Shown in pieces: positions 26,467 to 35,337 of a DNA stretch of 40,464 nucleotides. A model generated the notes under the pieces. The model was given only the letters and a program-made list of their open reading frames with translations, had not been told where the DNA came from and ran no database searches. The position numbers were made by a program, and so were the translations under genes. Each line of letters starts with the position of its first letter. The first letter of the stretch is position 1. The DNA lies in NCBI GenBank assembly GCA_017523325.1, contig JAFWWO010000055.1:1-40464 (forward strand). Direction: 5' to 3'. This DNA is from Anaerotignum sp. GTDB taxonomy: Bacteria; Bacillota; Clostridia; Lachnospirales; Anaerotignaceae.

Positions 26467-28392
26467 TTGAACAAATATTTCAAATCGGCAGGGCTGTATG
26501 TGCTGGTGTTTGCCATTATTCTGGCGGTTCTTGCTTTTACGGGGCAGGGTGTAATTCCCCAGCCAAAAGAGCAGACAGCCTATACGTATAGTGACCTGCT
26601 TAAAGAATTGGAAGCGGGCAACGTGACCCATGTGGAGGTTGCCAGAAGTACGGAGGTAGGGGATTATGGTACCGTAGACGCCACGTTAAAAGGCGGAGAT
26701 ATCATTAGCGTGAACGTACCCAGTATGTCTACCTTCCAGGAAAGATTAGACCAAAAAATCATAGAAAGCAACGGGCAGATTACCATGACATCGAAGGATA
26801 CGAAAAAGGAAAGCCTGCTTTCCGCCATTTTGCCTTCCTTGATTTTGATGATTGTGATGGTGATTTTCTTCGTGTTCCTCTTTGGCCGTATGCAGGGGGG
26901 CGGCGGTAAAATGGCCTCCTTCGGCAAAAGCAGGGCGAAAATGAATCTGGACGATAAGAATAAGGTCACATTTGAACAGGTGGCGGGCTGTGATGAGGAA
27001 AAGGCGGAGTTGGAGGAATTGGTGCAATTCTTGAAAGCTCCCCAGAAATTTACGGATTTGGGCGCAAGGATACCCAAAGGCGTTTTGCTGGTGGGCCCTC
27101 CCGGTACAGGTAAGACATTATTGGCAAAGGCCGTGGCCGGAGAAGCGGGTGTGCCGTTTTTCAGCATTTCCGGCTCGGATTTTGTGGAGATGTTTGTGGG
27201 CGTCGGTGCTTCCCGTGTGCGGGATTTGTTCGAGCAGGCAAAAAGAAACGCCCCCAGTATTGTGTTTATTGACGAGATTGACGCCGTTGGTCGACGCAGA
27301 GGTGCGGGCTTAGGCGGCGGGCATGATGAAAGAGAACAGACATTGAACCAGCTGCTGGTGGAAATGGACGGCTTTGGCATCAATGAAAGCGTGATTATTA
27401 TTGCGGCCACAAACCGTGCCGATATTTTGGACCCGGCGTTGCTGCGTCCCGGCCGCTTTGACCGTCAGGTGTATGTAGGCAGACCGGACGTGAAGGGCAG
27501 AGAGGCCATATTGCGGGTACATTCCAAGGGGAAACCCCTGTCCCCCGAGGTGGATTTGAAGGTGGTGGCGCAGACCACCGCCGGCTTTACGGGTGCGGAC
27601 TTGGCGAACCTGTTGAACGAAGCGGCTTTGCTGACCGCCAGAGATGGCAAGAAAGCCATTGATATGGAAGAAATCCAAAAAGCCCTAATTAAAATCGGTG
27701 TGGGAACGGAAAAGAAAACAAGAGTCATTTCCGAAAAGGAAAAATACATTACGGCATACCACGAAAGCGGTCATGCCATACTCTTTGAGGTGCTGAGCGA
27801 ATTAGACCCTGTCCATAGCATATCCATCATTCCCACAGGCTGGGCGGGAGGCTATACCATGCCGCTGCCGGGGGAGGATAAAATGTATCTGACCAAACTG
27901 GCCATGGAACAGGAGATTATCAGCCTGCTGGGCGGCCGTGCGGCGGAGGAAATCGTCATTAAGGATATCACCACAGGCGCCTCCAATGATATTGAGCGGG
28001 CCACAGCCATGGCAAGAAGTATGGTGACAAAATACGGTATGAGTCAGCTTTTGGGCCCGATACAGTTCGGCGAGGAAAGCAATGAGGTGTTCATCGGCAG
28101 GGATTGGGGGCATACCAGAAATTATAGTGAAGCGGTGGCGACCACTATTGATGAGGAAGTTAAACGCATTGTGACAGAGGCTTATCAGGAGGCATTGCGT
28201 ATCCTGAAAGAAAATATGGAGATGCTCCATGCCTCCGCAAAGCTTTTGGTGGAGAAGGAAAAGGTAACGGGCGAGGAATTCCGTGCTTTGTTCGACCAAA
28301 AGGTGCGAAATGAGGTTTTGGGCATTGCCAATGAGGAAAAAAACGCAGAAAAAGAGGCTGTGGAAGAACCCGAAGGAGAGGAGAAGGCATAA
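26467..28392 (+). CDS. ftsH: ATP-dependent zinc metalloprotease FtsH
   Basis: FtsH is a hexameric membrane AAA+ protease that removes misfolded and regulatory proteins. The 641-aa protein has a membrane helix at 7-25, an external domain, a second membrane helix at about 116-140, the AAA+ Walker A GPPGTGKT (about 210-217), Walker [30 protein letters not shown], and the zinc motif HESGH (about 432-436) with the third ligand in NDIERAT. It starts at TTG 26467 with AGGAGGG 7-8 nt upstream. It shares a base with the thioesterase gene (TAATG). Confidence 0.97.
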   Translation: MNKYFKSAGLYVLVFAIILAVLAFTGQGVIPQPKEQTAYTYSDLLKELEAGNVTHVEVARSTEVGDYGTVDATLKGGDIISVNVPSMSTFQERLDQKIIESNGQITMTSKDTKKESLLSAILPSLILMIVMVIFFVFLFGRMQGGGGKMASFGKSRAKMNLDDKNKVTFEQVAGCDEEKAELEELVQFLKAPQKFTDLGARIPKGVLLVGPPGTGKTLLAKAVAGEAGVPFFSISGSDFVEMFVGVGASRVRDLFEQAKRNAPSIVFIDEIDAVGRRRGAGLGGGHDEREQTLNQLLVEMDGFGINESVIIIAATNRADILDPALLRPGRFDRQVYVGRPDVKGREAILRVHSKGKPLSPEVDLKVVAQTTAGFTGADLANLLNEAALLTARDGKKAIDMEEIQKALIKIGVGTEKKTRVISEKEKYITAYHESGHAILFEVLSELDPVHSISIIPTGWAGGYTMPLPGEDKMYLTKLAMEQEIISLLGGRAAEEIVIKDITTGASNDIERATAMARSMVTKYGMSQLLGPIQFGEESNEVFIGRDWGHTRNYSEAVATTIDEEVKRIVTEAYQEALRILKENMEMLHASAKLLVEKEKVTGEEFRALFDQKVRNEVLGIANEEKNAEKEAVEEPEGEEKA

Positions 28393-28799
28393 TGGATTTT
28401 AACAACATTGTACCCGGTATGACATTTGAAAAAGAATTTATTGTAGAGGAAGGGGATACGGCAACCCATTTCGGCAACGATCATGTGCCCGTATTTGCAT
28501 CCCCCAGACTGATTTCATGGATTGAAGGCACTGCCATCGGTACGGTGCTGCCTTTCCTGCCCGATGGTTGGGAAACCGTAGGCACCAGTTTCAATCTGGA
28601 TCATCTGGCGGCAACGCCTGTGGGCATGAAAGTGCGTGTGGTAACGGAGCTGACGGAGGTAAAGGGTAAGCTGCTGACCTTCCATGTCAAGGCTTATGAT
28701 GAAGTGGATAAAATCTGTGAAGGCACCCATGGCCGTGCCATCATTGAGCTGAAAAAATTCCTGAGCCGTGTCAATGAAAAGGGCAAAACTGCGAAATAA
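28392..28799 (+). CDS. FlK-like hotdog thioesterase
   Basis: The 135-aa protein resembles the fluoroacetyl-CoA thioesterase (FlK)-type hotdog family: EEGDTATHFGN, SPRLISWIEGTAIG with a Glu on the central helix, TSFNLDHLAATPVGMKV with a His, and CEGTHGRAII. It probably hydrolyses a short acyl-CoA; the substrate cannot be read from the sequence. It is translationally coupled to ftsH, an unusual partner, and is followed by a terminator. Confidence 0.85.
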   Translation: MDFNNIVPGMTFEKEFIVEEGDTATHFGNDHVPVFASPRLISWIEGTAIGTVLPFLPDGWETVGTSFNLDHLAATPVGMKVRVVTELTEVKGKLLTFHVKAYDEVDKICEGTHGRAIIELKKFLSRVNEKGKTAK

Positions 28800-28819
28800 G
28801 AAAACAGACAAAATGAGAG

Positions 28820-28847
28820 GGCTTCGGTACATACCGGAGCCTTTTTT
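28820..28847 (+). terminator. Intrinsic terminator after the thioesterase gene
   Basis: GGCTTCGGTA/TACCGGAGCC stem (one G-U) followed by T6, 17 nt before birA. Confidence 0.85.
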
Positions 28848-28864
28848 GAAGGAAGGGAAGCGCC

Positions 28865-29842
28865 ATGTATCGAATTTTGGATATCTTAAAGGAAGAAAAG
28901 GGCTATCTTTCCGGTGAGGCAATCGGTAAAAGGTTGGAAATCAGCCGAGCGGCGGTCTGGAAAGGCATACAGCGCCTGCGGAAGGAAGGCTATGAAATCG
29001 AAGCGGTTACCAATAAGGGCTATCGCCTGACTGCTTATGATACCATGTATAACCAAAGGGAGCTGGAAACAGGCCTTCGGACGCAAAAAATGGGCCGCCC
29101 TCTCTATTTTTACCCCGAAACGGACACCACCAATCACCGTATTCGGGAATTGGCGCTAGAGGGTGCGCCGGAGGGTACTCTTGCCGTAGCAGAAAAGCAG
29201 ACTGCCGGACGGGGCAGATTGGGCAGGCATTGGGAGGCACCGGCAGGCACGGGGATTTGGATGAGCTTGTTGCTCCGACCGAATATTGTTCCTGCGGAAG
29301 CTTCTGTGCTGACGCTTTTGGCAGGCATTGCCCTGACGGAGGCCGTCCAAGATGTGACCGGGCTTTCTCCTGCCATCAAATGGCCCAATGATATTTTGTT
29401 AAACGGAAAAAAGCTGGCAGGTATCCTGACGGAAATGGACTGTGAGATGAGCCAAGTGCATTTTATTGTGTCGGGCATGGGCATCAACGTGAATACGGCG
29501 GAATTTCCGGAGGAACTGCGGGATATTGCCACCTCTCTTTATCTGGAAAGCGGCAGGACTTTTTCCCGCCGGCAGTTGTTGCAGCGGGTATTGGAATGTT
29601 TTGAGGGGCTGTATCATGAGTTTTTGCAGGCAGGCAGCTTTAGCCCTTTTTTGGAGCGGTATCGGGCAAAATGCCTGAATTTGGGCAAAGAAGTCCGTGT
29701 CATCGGGCGGGAAACTTTTTTGGCAACGGCATTGGATATTACGCCATCGGGGGAATTGGTGGTCAAACGGCAGGATACGGGGAAAGAGGAGATTATTTTC
29801 TCCGGAGAGGTATCCATTCGAGGAGAGGAGCAAAGAATATGA
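28865..29842 (+). CDS. birA: Bifunctional biotin-protein ligase and repressor
   Basis: BirA attaches biotin to carboxylase carrier domains and, with an HTH, can repress biotin genes. The 325-aa protein has an N-terminal winged helix (about 5-60: GEAIGKRLEISRAAVWKGIQ), the ligase motif GRGRLGRHWEAP (about 115-126), SLLLRPN, KWPNDIL (about 172-178) and GMGINVN. It starts at ATG 28865 behind GGAAGGGAAG. Its stop overlaps the next gene (ATGA). Confidence 0.95.
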   Translation: MYRILDILKEEKGYLSGEAIGKRLEISRAAVWKGIQRLRKEGYEIEAVTNKGYRLTAYDTMYNQRELETGLRTQKMGRPLYFYPETDTTNHRIRELALEGAPEGTLAVAEKQTAGRGRLGRHWEAPAGTGIWMSLLLRPNIVPAEASVLTLLAGIALTEAVQDVTGLSPAIKWPNDILLNGKKLAGILTEMDCEMSQVHFIVSGMGINVNTAEFPEELRDIATSLYLESGRTFSRRQLLQRVLECFEGLYHEFLQAGSFSPFLERYRAKCLNLGKEVRVIGRETFLATALDITPSGELVVKRQDTGKEEIIFSGEVSIRGEEQRI

Positions 29843-30210
29843 GCAGAAAGGTTCTGGCGGCAGCCGGCTTTGAACAGCAGAAGTATTATCTGGAGAAGGA
29901 ATTTGCATTTTTACCGGAGGCAATACAGGAGGATTTGCGGCGGATTTGTATATTTTTGGCGGAAAAGCTGAATTGCACCTTCCTGATGGGTTTTGAGGAA
30001 AACGGCGATTTGTATTTTGAAACCGTAAAACGGGAGGACGATTTTGATTTTGATGAAATCGGTGCAGAGCTGGAGATTAAGGAGCTGCAACGTAAAGAAA
30101 AAGAACTCCTGCGGGCTTTGGAACTGTGGTACGTTATATTTTTTACAAAGGAAGGGGAAAAGGCCAAACAGGAATTGCTGCATCGGGCGGCACAGGGGCA
30201 GGAGGAATAG
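29839..30210 (+). CDS. Small conserved protein, DUF6145-like
   Basis: The 123-aa acidic protein (MSRKVLAAAGFEQQKYYLEK..., RRICIFLAEKLNCTFLMGFE, FDFDEIGAELEIKELQRKEK, LLRALELWYVIFFTKEGEKA) resembles the DUF6145 family of Lachnospiraceae as I recall it; this should be checked. It looks cytoplasmic with a beta-strand core and a helical C-terminus. It overlaps birA by 4 nt, so it is co-translated. No function is known to me. Confidence 0.75.
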   Translation: MSRKVLAAAGFEQQKYYLEKEFAFLPEAIQEDLRRICIFLAEKLNCTFLMGFEENGDLYFETVKREDDFDFDEIGAELEIKELQRKEKELLRALELWYVIFFTKEGEKAKQELLHRAAQGQEE

Positions 30211-30244
30211 TTTGGGAATTCAAATGAAAAAAATGAAAAAAATA

Positions 30245-30272
30245 TTGTAATCGTCAAATTACCTGTTATAAT
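30245..30272 (+). promoter_or_regulatory. Sigma-A promoter of the ECF transporter/coaX unit
   Basis: TTGTAA (30245-30250), 16-bp spacer, perfect TATAAT (30267-30272). Start near 30279, giving a leader of about 147 nt. Confidence 0.75.
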
Positions 30273-30279
30273 GTAGTTG

Positions 30280-30425
30280 GTTATGTGTGAACGGGATAAT
30301 GGGAAGCGGATGTTATGCCTCAGAAAGAAGGCAAATATACCGGCTTTCCCCTGTGAGGACGGACCGAGAATGTTCCAAATCATCTTATATCCTCAAGTGA
30401 GTGAGAATGAAAGGAGAGATTTCAA
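30280..30425 (+). promoter_or_regulatory. Structured 5' leader of the ECF transporter gene, candidate riboswitch
   Basis: A long imperfect hairpin occupies 30301-30350: GGGAAGC/GCTTTCCC outer stem, GG/CC, ATGTT/AATAT, TGCC/GGCA, and a 10-nt TCAGAAAGAA loop, with single-base bulges at A315, A339 and G342 (numbers +30000). A second possible stem is GAGGA/TCCTC (30355-30359 with 30391-30395). No U-tract follows, so control, if any, would be on translation. I could not assign it to TPP, FMN, cobalamin, preQ1 or THF classes by their consensus bases. A pan-motif-like hairpin with bulged adenines is a possible comparison. Confidence 0.45.
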
Positions 30426-31058
30426 ATGAATGAAATCGCAGCAAAAGGCAACAAAACAAAAATGTCCGCCCATGAATTGACTTCATTGGGTCTGTTGACG
30501 GGGATTTTATTACTGATGTCCTTCACCCCGCTGGGGTATTTCAGGACACTGGGGCTGAGTATTTCCCTGATGATGATTCCCGTAGGCATTGGCGCCATGC
30601 TGATTGGCCCTAAGGCAGGGCTGTGGCTGGGCTTTGTGTTCGGTGCAACCAGTTTTTATCAGGCAATGACAGGGGCGTCCCCCTTCAGTGCCATGCTGAT
30701 GAGCATTAACCCTTTTTACACATTTTTGACCTGCGTCCCCACCAGAATGGCTATGGGCTGGCTGACAGGTGTGCTGTTCCTGCTGTTTCATAAGCTGGAT
30801 CGCAAGAATACGGGTTCTTATTTCATAGGCGGCTTTTTCGCAGCCTTTTTGAACACATTGTTTTTCATGTCCGTACTGCTGATTTGTTTCTGGAATACAG
30901 ATTATTTGCAGAGTTTTAACGCAAAGTTCGGCGGCTTGAACCCTTTCCTGTTTGTCCTTGCGTTCGTAGGCGTCAATGGTGCGCTGGAAATGACCTCCAG
31001 CTGTATTGTAGGCGGCATTGTTTCCAAGGCGGTCAATCAGGCATTGCAGAAAAAGTAA
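30426..31058 (+). CDS. ECF transporter S component, probably pantothenate-specific (PanT-like)
   Basis: The 210-aa protein has about six membrane helices, the small size and Gly/Ala-rich helix packing (VGIGAMLIGPKAGLWLGFVF, GATSFYQAMTGASPF) of energy-coupling-factor substrate-binding S components. It would work with an EcfAA'T module encoded elsewhere. Pantothenate is inferred from two pantothenate kinase genes right behind; biotin (BioY), suggested by birA upstream, is less likely because BioY sequence features are not apparent. The ATG at 30426 has AAGGAGAG 9 nt upstream. Confidence 0.8.
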   Translation: MNEIAAKGNKTKMSAHELTSLGLLTGILLLMSFTPLGYFRTLGLSISLMMIPVGIGAMLIGPKAGLWLGFVFGATSFYQAMTGASPFSAMLMSINPFYTFLTCVPTRMAMGWLTGVLFLLFHKLDRKNTGSYFIGGFFAAFLNTLFFMSVLLICFWNTDYLQSFNAKFGGLNPFLFVLAFVGVNGALEMTSSCIVGGIVSKAVNQALQKK

Positions 31059-31070
31059 ACAGAATACACA

Positions 31071-31100
31071 ACGGCGCGGGAGTCTCTCCCACGCCGTTTT
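31071..31100 (+). terminator. Strong terminator between the ECF gene and coaX
   Basis: ACGGCG-C-GGGAG / CTCCC-A-CGCCGT (31071-31097) with a TCT loop and T4. No clear promoter lies between this and the first coaX, so coaX expression probably depends on readthrough. Confidence 0.8.
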
Positions 31101-31148
31101 ATCCGAAATGCGAAAAAATAGCAGTAAAACCGGACAGAGGAGAAGGTT

Positions 31149-31925
31149 ATGTTATTAGTCATAGATGTAAGCAATACGAATATGGTGTTTGGCGTGTTTG
31201 AGGGGGACAGGCTGGCGGCCAGCTGGCGGCTTTCCACCCGAAGCGGCCGTACCTCCGATGAAACCGGTCTTTTGATACGGTCGTTGTTTGAATATTCCGA
31301 GGTTTCTGTGGATGAGATTGAGGCGGCGGTGGTTTCCTCCGTTGTGCCTAACGTCATGTATTCCATGCTGAACGGCGTGCGGAAATTTCTGAAAATCGAC
31401 CCTATGATTGTCCGTGCAGGCATGAAAACCGGCATTAACCTGCGTATGGAAAACCCCAAGGAAATGGGTACGGACAGAATTGTCAACCTTATGGCGGCCT
31501 ACGAAATTTACGGCGGCCCTGCCATTGTAGTGGATTATAGTACAGCCACCACCTTTGATGTGGTCAGTGAGGACGGCGAGTTTCTGACGGGTATCACAGC
31601 CCCCGGCTTGCAAATTTGTGCCGATGCCCTGTATCAGCGGGCGGCGAAACTGCCGAAATTTGAAATTGTCAGCCCGGAAAGCATCATCACCCGAAATACG
31701 GTGGAGAGTATGCAGGCGGGATTGGTCTATGGCCATGTGGGCGAGGCTGTGTATCTGATAGAGAAAATTAAGGAGCATTTTGCCCTGCCCGATATGAAGG
31801 TCATTGCCACCGGCGGCTTGGGCAAAGTTATCCATGAAATGAAACCGATATTTGATGTGTATGACCCTGTACTGGCACTGCATGGACTGCGGCTCATCTA
31901 CGAAAAGAACAGGAACAGGCGATAG
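31149..31925 (+). CDS. Type III pantothenate kinase paralogue 1, altered phosphate motifs
   Basis: CoaX-type enzymes phosphorylate pantothenate in the first step of CoA synthesis. The 258-aa protein has the CoaX layout with GRTSDETG, GMKTGINL, GTDRIVN with the catalytic Asp (about residue 110), and KVIATGGLGKVI. Two phosphate-contact motifs are changed: DVSNTN (residues 6-11) has Ser where the family has DVGNT, and DYSTATTFD has Ser for DxGTA. These changes could lower ATP binding. CoaX dimers form the active site across the interface, so this copy might pair with paralogue 2, or act differently; neither is shown. Confidence 0.85.
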   Translation: MLLVIDVSNTNMVFGVFEGDRLAASWRLSTRSGRTSDETGLLIRSLFEYSEVSVDEIEAAVVSSVVPNVMYSMLNGVRKFLKIDPMIVRAGMKTGINLRMENPKEMGTDRIVNLMAAYEIYGGPAIVVDYSTATTFDVVSEDGEFLTGITAPGLQICADALYQRAAKLPKFEIVSPESIITRNTVESMQAGLVYGHVGEAVYLIEKIKEHFALPDMKVIATGGLGKVIHEMKPIFDVYDPVLALHGLRLIYEKNRNRR

Positions 31926-31936
31926 GAGGAAAGCAG

Positions 31937-32704
31937 ATGCTTTTGGTAATCGATGTTGGGAATACGAATTATGTGCTGGGCGTATATCGAGGAGAAAAGC
32001 TCATCAAAAGCTGGCGTATGGCAACGGGCAGCAATCGTACCGCAGATGAAACGGGGATTTTCATTCATGGCCTGTTTGATGCCTCCCGGCTGGATGCAAC
32101 GGCGGTGAAGGCGGTCATCATTTCCTCTGTTGTGCCGGATATTATGTATTCCTTGACCCAAGGGATACGGAAATATTTCGGCATTGAGCCCATGATTGTC
32201 AGTGTAGGCATGAAAACGGGCATTTTCATTAAGCGGGATAACCCGAAGGCAGTGGGTGCGGATAGAATTGTGAATCTGGTGGCGGCCAACGAAATTTATG
32301 GCGGCCCTGCCGTTGTCATTGATTATGGTACGGCCAATACCTTTGATGTTTTGAACGAAAAATCCGAATTTATCACCGGCTTTATCACACCGGGCATTTC
32401 CACCTGTGCCGAGGCCCTTTATCAAAGAGCGGCACAGCTGCCGAAGGTAGCCATCAAAAAGCCCCGCTCCATTGTGGTGAAAAACACGGTCAGGAGCATA
32501 CAGGCAGGGCTGGTGCTGGGGCATATCGGACAGACCAAATATATCATTCAAGAGCTGCGGGAGCAGCTGGATTTGCCGGATATGAAGGTTATCGCTACCG
32601 GCGGCTTGGCAAGGGTCATCGACCCCGATAAAGAGATTTTTGATGTGCTGGATCCGGTGTTGACGCTGAAGGGCCTGCGTATTTTGTATGAGAAAAATAA
32701 ATGA
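31937..32704 (+). CDS. coaX: Type III pantothenate kinase, canonical copy
   Basis: The 255-aa protein keeps all family motifs: DVGNTN (residues 6-11), NRTADETG, GMKTGIF, GADRIVN with the catalytic Asp, DYGTANTFD and VIATGGLARVI. It converts pantothenate to 4'-phosphopantothenate with ATP and a monovalent cation. It begins 11 nt after paralogue 1 with AGGAGGAA 6-8 nt upstream, so both are one operon. By eye the two are clearly paralogous along their full length. This copy is likely the active kinase. Confidence 0.93.
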   Translation: MLLVIDVGNTNYVLGVYRGEKLIKSWRMATGSNRTADETGIFIHGLFDASRLDATAVKAVIISSVVPDIMYSLTQGIRKYFGIEPMIVSVGMKTGIFIKRDNPKAVGADRIVNLVAANEIYGGPAVVIDYGTANTFDVLNEKSEFITGFITPGISTCAEALYQRAAQLPKVAIKKPRSIVVKNTVRSIQAGLVLGHIGQTKYIIQELREQLDLPDMKVIATGGLARVIDPDKEIFDVLDPVLTLKGLRILYEKNK

Positions 32705-32711
32705 TAAAAAA

Positions 32712-32739
32712 ATCCGGTTGTACTGCAATCGGTTTTTTT
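32712..32739 (+). terminator. Intrinsic terminator after the coaX pair
   Basis: CCGGTTG-TACTG-CAATCGG (32714-32732) and T7. Confidence 0.85.
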
Positions 32740-32858
32740 GTGGGCATCGTAGGAAAGGAAGCATTGTAAAGAGAGCAGTTACCCTATATAATTGTGAAAT
32801 ACGATAAATGGAGAAAGACTTTAATAGACGGCGAATGCCGTAATGAGAGGTGCAAGCG

Positions 32859-33824
32859 TTGAAAATCGGAAATGTGGAATTGGATAACCCCGTATTCCTG
32901 GCTCCTATGGCAGGGGTGACGGACCTGCCCTTCCGCCTGCTTTGCAAGGAGATGGGTTGTGGCTTGGTCTATTCGGAAATGGTCAGTGCCAAGGGGATTT
33001 TATACGATAATAAAAATACAACGGAGCTGTTGCAGGTGGCGGCGGAGGAAAGACCGGCTGCCATACAGCTTTTCGGCTCAGACCCGGAGATTTTGGGTGC
33101 CATGGGCAAGAAAATCGAGTCCTATCCCATTGATATCATTGATGTGAATATGGGCTGTCCGGCGCCGAAAATCGTGAAAAACGGTGAAGGCAGCGCATTG
33201 ACCAAAACGCCGGAATTGGTGGGCAAAATTGTCAAGGCACTGGTGGAGAGCCAAAGTAAGCCTGTCACCATTAAATTCCGTAAGGGCTTTGACGATGCCC
33301 ATGTCAATGCGGTGGAGATTGCTCAAATCGCCGAGGAAAACGGTGCGGCGGCAGTGGCTGTCCATGGGCGGACGAGAGAACAGTATTATAGCGGCAAGGC
33401 GGATTGGGAGATTATCCGCCATGTGAAGCAGGCGGTCCATATCCCCGTGATTGGCAACGGCGATGTATTTACCCCCCAGGATGCGAAGGAATTGATGGAG
33501 TTTACGGGCTGTGACGCCATTATGATAGGGCGGGGCGCCCAGGGCAATCCGTGGATATTCAAGCGGACGATTCATTATTTGCAGACAGGCGAGCTTTTGC
33601 CGGAGCCTACGGCGGAGGAGCGGGTGGAAAAAGCCTTGCGTCACGCCCAAATGCTGATGGAGTATAAGGGGGAATATATCGGTATCAGGGAGATGCGCAA
33701 GCATATGGCGTGGTATATGAAAGGTCTGCCGGGAGCGGCGGAGCTGAGAGGAAGGCTGAATGTAACAGAAAAAATGGCAGATATGGAGGCCCTGCTGAGA
33801 GGGTATTTGAAGAAACAGGGATAA
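32859..33824 (+). CDS. dusB: tRNA-dihydrouridine synthase
   Basis: It reduces specific uridines of tRNA to dihydrouridine using FMN and NAD(P)H. The 321-aa TIM-barrel protein has FLAPMAGVTDLPFR (about 12-25), the catalytic-cysteine motif NMGCPAPKIVKNGEGSAL (Cys about residue 100), KFRKGF, HGRTREQYYSGKADW and GNGDVFTPQDA. The start is TTG at 32859, with GAGAGG 8 nt upstream; it begins MKIGNVELDNPVFLAPMAGV as is typical. Confidence 0.94.
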   Translation: MKIGNVELDNPVFLAPMAGVTDLPFRLLCKEMGCGLVYSEMVSAKGILYDNKNTTELLQVAAEERPAAIQLFGSDPEILGAMGKKIESYPIDIIDVNMGCPAPKIVKNGEGSALTKTPELVGKIVKALVESQSKPVTIKFRKGFDDAHVNAVEIAQIAEENGAAAVAVHGRTREQYYSGKADWEIIRHVKQAVHIPVIGNGDVFTPQDAKELMEFTGCDAIMIGRGAQGNPWIFKRTIHYLQTGELLPEPTAEERVEKALRHAQMLMEYKGEYIGIREMRKHMAWYMKGLPGAAELRGRLNVTEKMADMEALLRGYLKKQG

Positions 33825-33828
33825 CATG

Positions 33829-33854
33829 AGGAGAGTCTTAGGCTCTCCTTTTTT
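33829..33854 (+). terminator. Intrinsic terminator of dusB
   Basis: GGAGAGTC-TTA-GGCTCTCC (33830-33848) and T6. Confidence 0.85.
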
Positions 33855-33867
33855 GATTGGTAAAACA

Positions 33868-33912
33868 CAAAAAAGCCGTAAGCAAACCAATCGGGTTTTT
33901 TACGGCTTTTTG
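33868..33912 (-). terminator. Terminator of nfnAB, usable in both directions
   Basis: AAAAAGCCGTA/TACGGCTTTTT arms with a long loop; U-tract on the minus reading, and T-rich on the plus reading too. Confidence 0.8.
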
Positions 33913-33920
33913 TATCTTGA

Positions 33921-35312
33921 TTATTTATTTTTCAAATAGTTATCAATGGCCTCTGCCGCCTTTTTCCCGGCGCCCATGGCAAGGATAACCGTTGCGGCGC
34001 CTGTTACGGCGTCACCGCCGGCATAAACGCCTTCTCTTGTGGTCTGATTGGTTTCCTCGTTGACCACCAGACAGCCCTTGCGGTTGGTTTCCAGACCCTT
34101 TGTGGTACTGCGAATCAAGGGATTGGGGGAGGTGCCGATGGACATCACCACTGTATCCACATCAATGACATAATTAGAGCCTTCCACAGGCACAGGGCTT
34201 CTTCTGCCGCTGGCATCGGGCTCGCCCAGCTCCATCTTCAGGCATTCGATTCCGCAGACCTGCCCCTCGCCGTTATCCAGAATTTTGACAGGATTACGCA
34301 GGAGGTGGAATTCAATGCCTTCCTCCTTAGCGTGGTGGATTTCCTCCAGACGGGCGGGCATTTCCTTTTCGGAACGGCGGTATACGATATAGACCTTTTC
34401 CGCCCCCATGCGTTTTGCGCATCTTGCGGCGTCCATGGCAACGTTGCCGCCGCCTACAACAGCCACAGCCTTGCTGTTGCGGATGGGGGTGTCATATTCG
34501 GGCAGATATGCTTTCATCAGGTTGATACGGGTCAGGTATTCATTGGCGGAATAGACGCCTACCAATGCCTCGCCGGGGATACCCATGAAGGAGGGCAGAC
34601 CGGCACCGGTGCCGATGAATACAGCATCAAAGCCCATATCGTCGATGATTTCATCTACGGAAAGCACCTTGCCGATGACCATATTTGTCATAATCTCCAC
34701 GCCCAAAGCGGAGAGCTTATCAATTTCTTTCTGTACGATTGCCTTGGGCAGACGGAATTCGGGGATACCGTAAACCAATACGCCGCCGGCTTTATGGAAT
34801 GCCTCAAAAATGGTCACAGCATAGCCCAGCTTTGCCAAATCCCCCGCACAGGCAAGGGAGGAGGGGCCGGAGCCGACCACAGCCACTTTTTTGCCGTTGG
34901 GAGCGGGCTTTTCGGGCATTTCATCGCAATTTTTCATATACCAATCCGCCACAAAACGCTCCAGTCGACCGATACCGACTGCTTCCCCCTTCATGCCGCG
35001 AACGCATTTGGATTCACATTGGCTTTCCTGGGGACAGACACGGCCGCAGACAGCCGGCAGGGCGTTGGTAGAGGTAATCACTTGATAGGCCGCCATAAAA
35101 TCGCCCTTTGCCACCTCTGCGATAAATTCGGGTATCCGCACATTGACGGGACAGCCGCCCACACAGGGCTTATGCTTGCAATTCAGGCATCTCTGGGCTT
35201 CTTCTACGGCCATTTCCGCCGTATAGCCCAAGGCCACTTCTTCAAAATTTTTATTTCTCACATCAGGTGCCTGTTCGGGCATCTTGATTTTTTCCGGACT
35301 CATATTTGCCAT
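33921..35312 (-). CDS. nfnB: NADP-dependent reduced ferredoxin:NAD+ oxidoreductase, subunit B (GltA-like)
   Basis: NfnAB is an electron-bifurcating transhydrogenase that couples NADH and reduced ferredoxin to NADP+ reduction. The 463-aa subunit has an N-terminal four-Cys Fe-S cluster region (CLNCKHKPCVGGCP, about 42-55, and CGRVCPQESQCESKC, about 88-102), an FAD site (VAVVGSGPSSLACAGDLA) and an NADP site (VAVVGGGNVAMDAARCAKRM). The smaller glutamate synthase subunit is very similar, but the adjacent NfnA-like gene points to Nfn. It is 25 nt downstream of nfnA, in the same operon. Confidence 0.9.
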   Translation of the reverse strand: MANMSPEKIKMPEQAPDVRNKNFEEVALGYTAEMAVEEAQRCLNCKHKPCVGGCPVNVRIPEFIAEVAKGDFMAAYQVITSTNALPAVCGRVCPQESQCESKCVRGMKGEAVGIGRLERFVADWYMKNCDEMPEKPAPNGKKVAVVGSGPSSLACAGDLAKLGYAVTIFEAFHKAGGVLVYGIPEFRLPKAIVQKEIDKLSALGVEIMTNMVIGKVLSVDEIIDDMGFDAVFIGTGAGLPSFMGIPGEALVGVYSANEYLTRINLMKAYLPEYDTPIRNSKAVAVVGGGNVAMDAARCAKRMGAEKVYIVYRRSEKEMPARLEEIHHAKEEGIEFHLLRNPVKILDNGEGQVCGIECLKMELGEPDASGRRSPVPVEGSNYVIDVDTVVMSIGTSPNPLIRSTTKGLETNRKGCLVVNEETNQTTREGVYAGGDAVTGAATVILAMGAGKKAAEAIDNYLKNK

Positions 35313-35337
35313 GATTCAGTTCCTTCCTTTCCGACGA

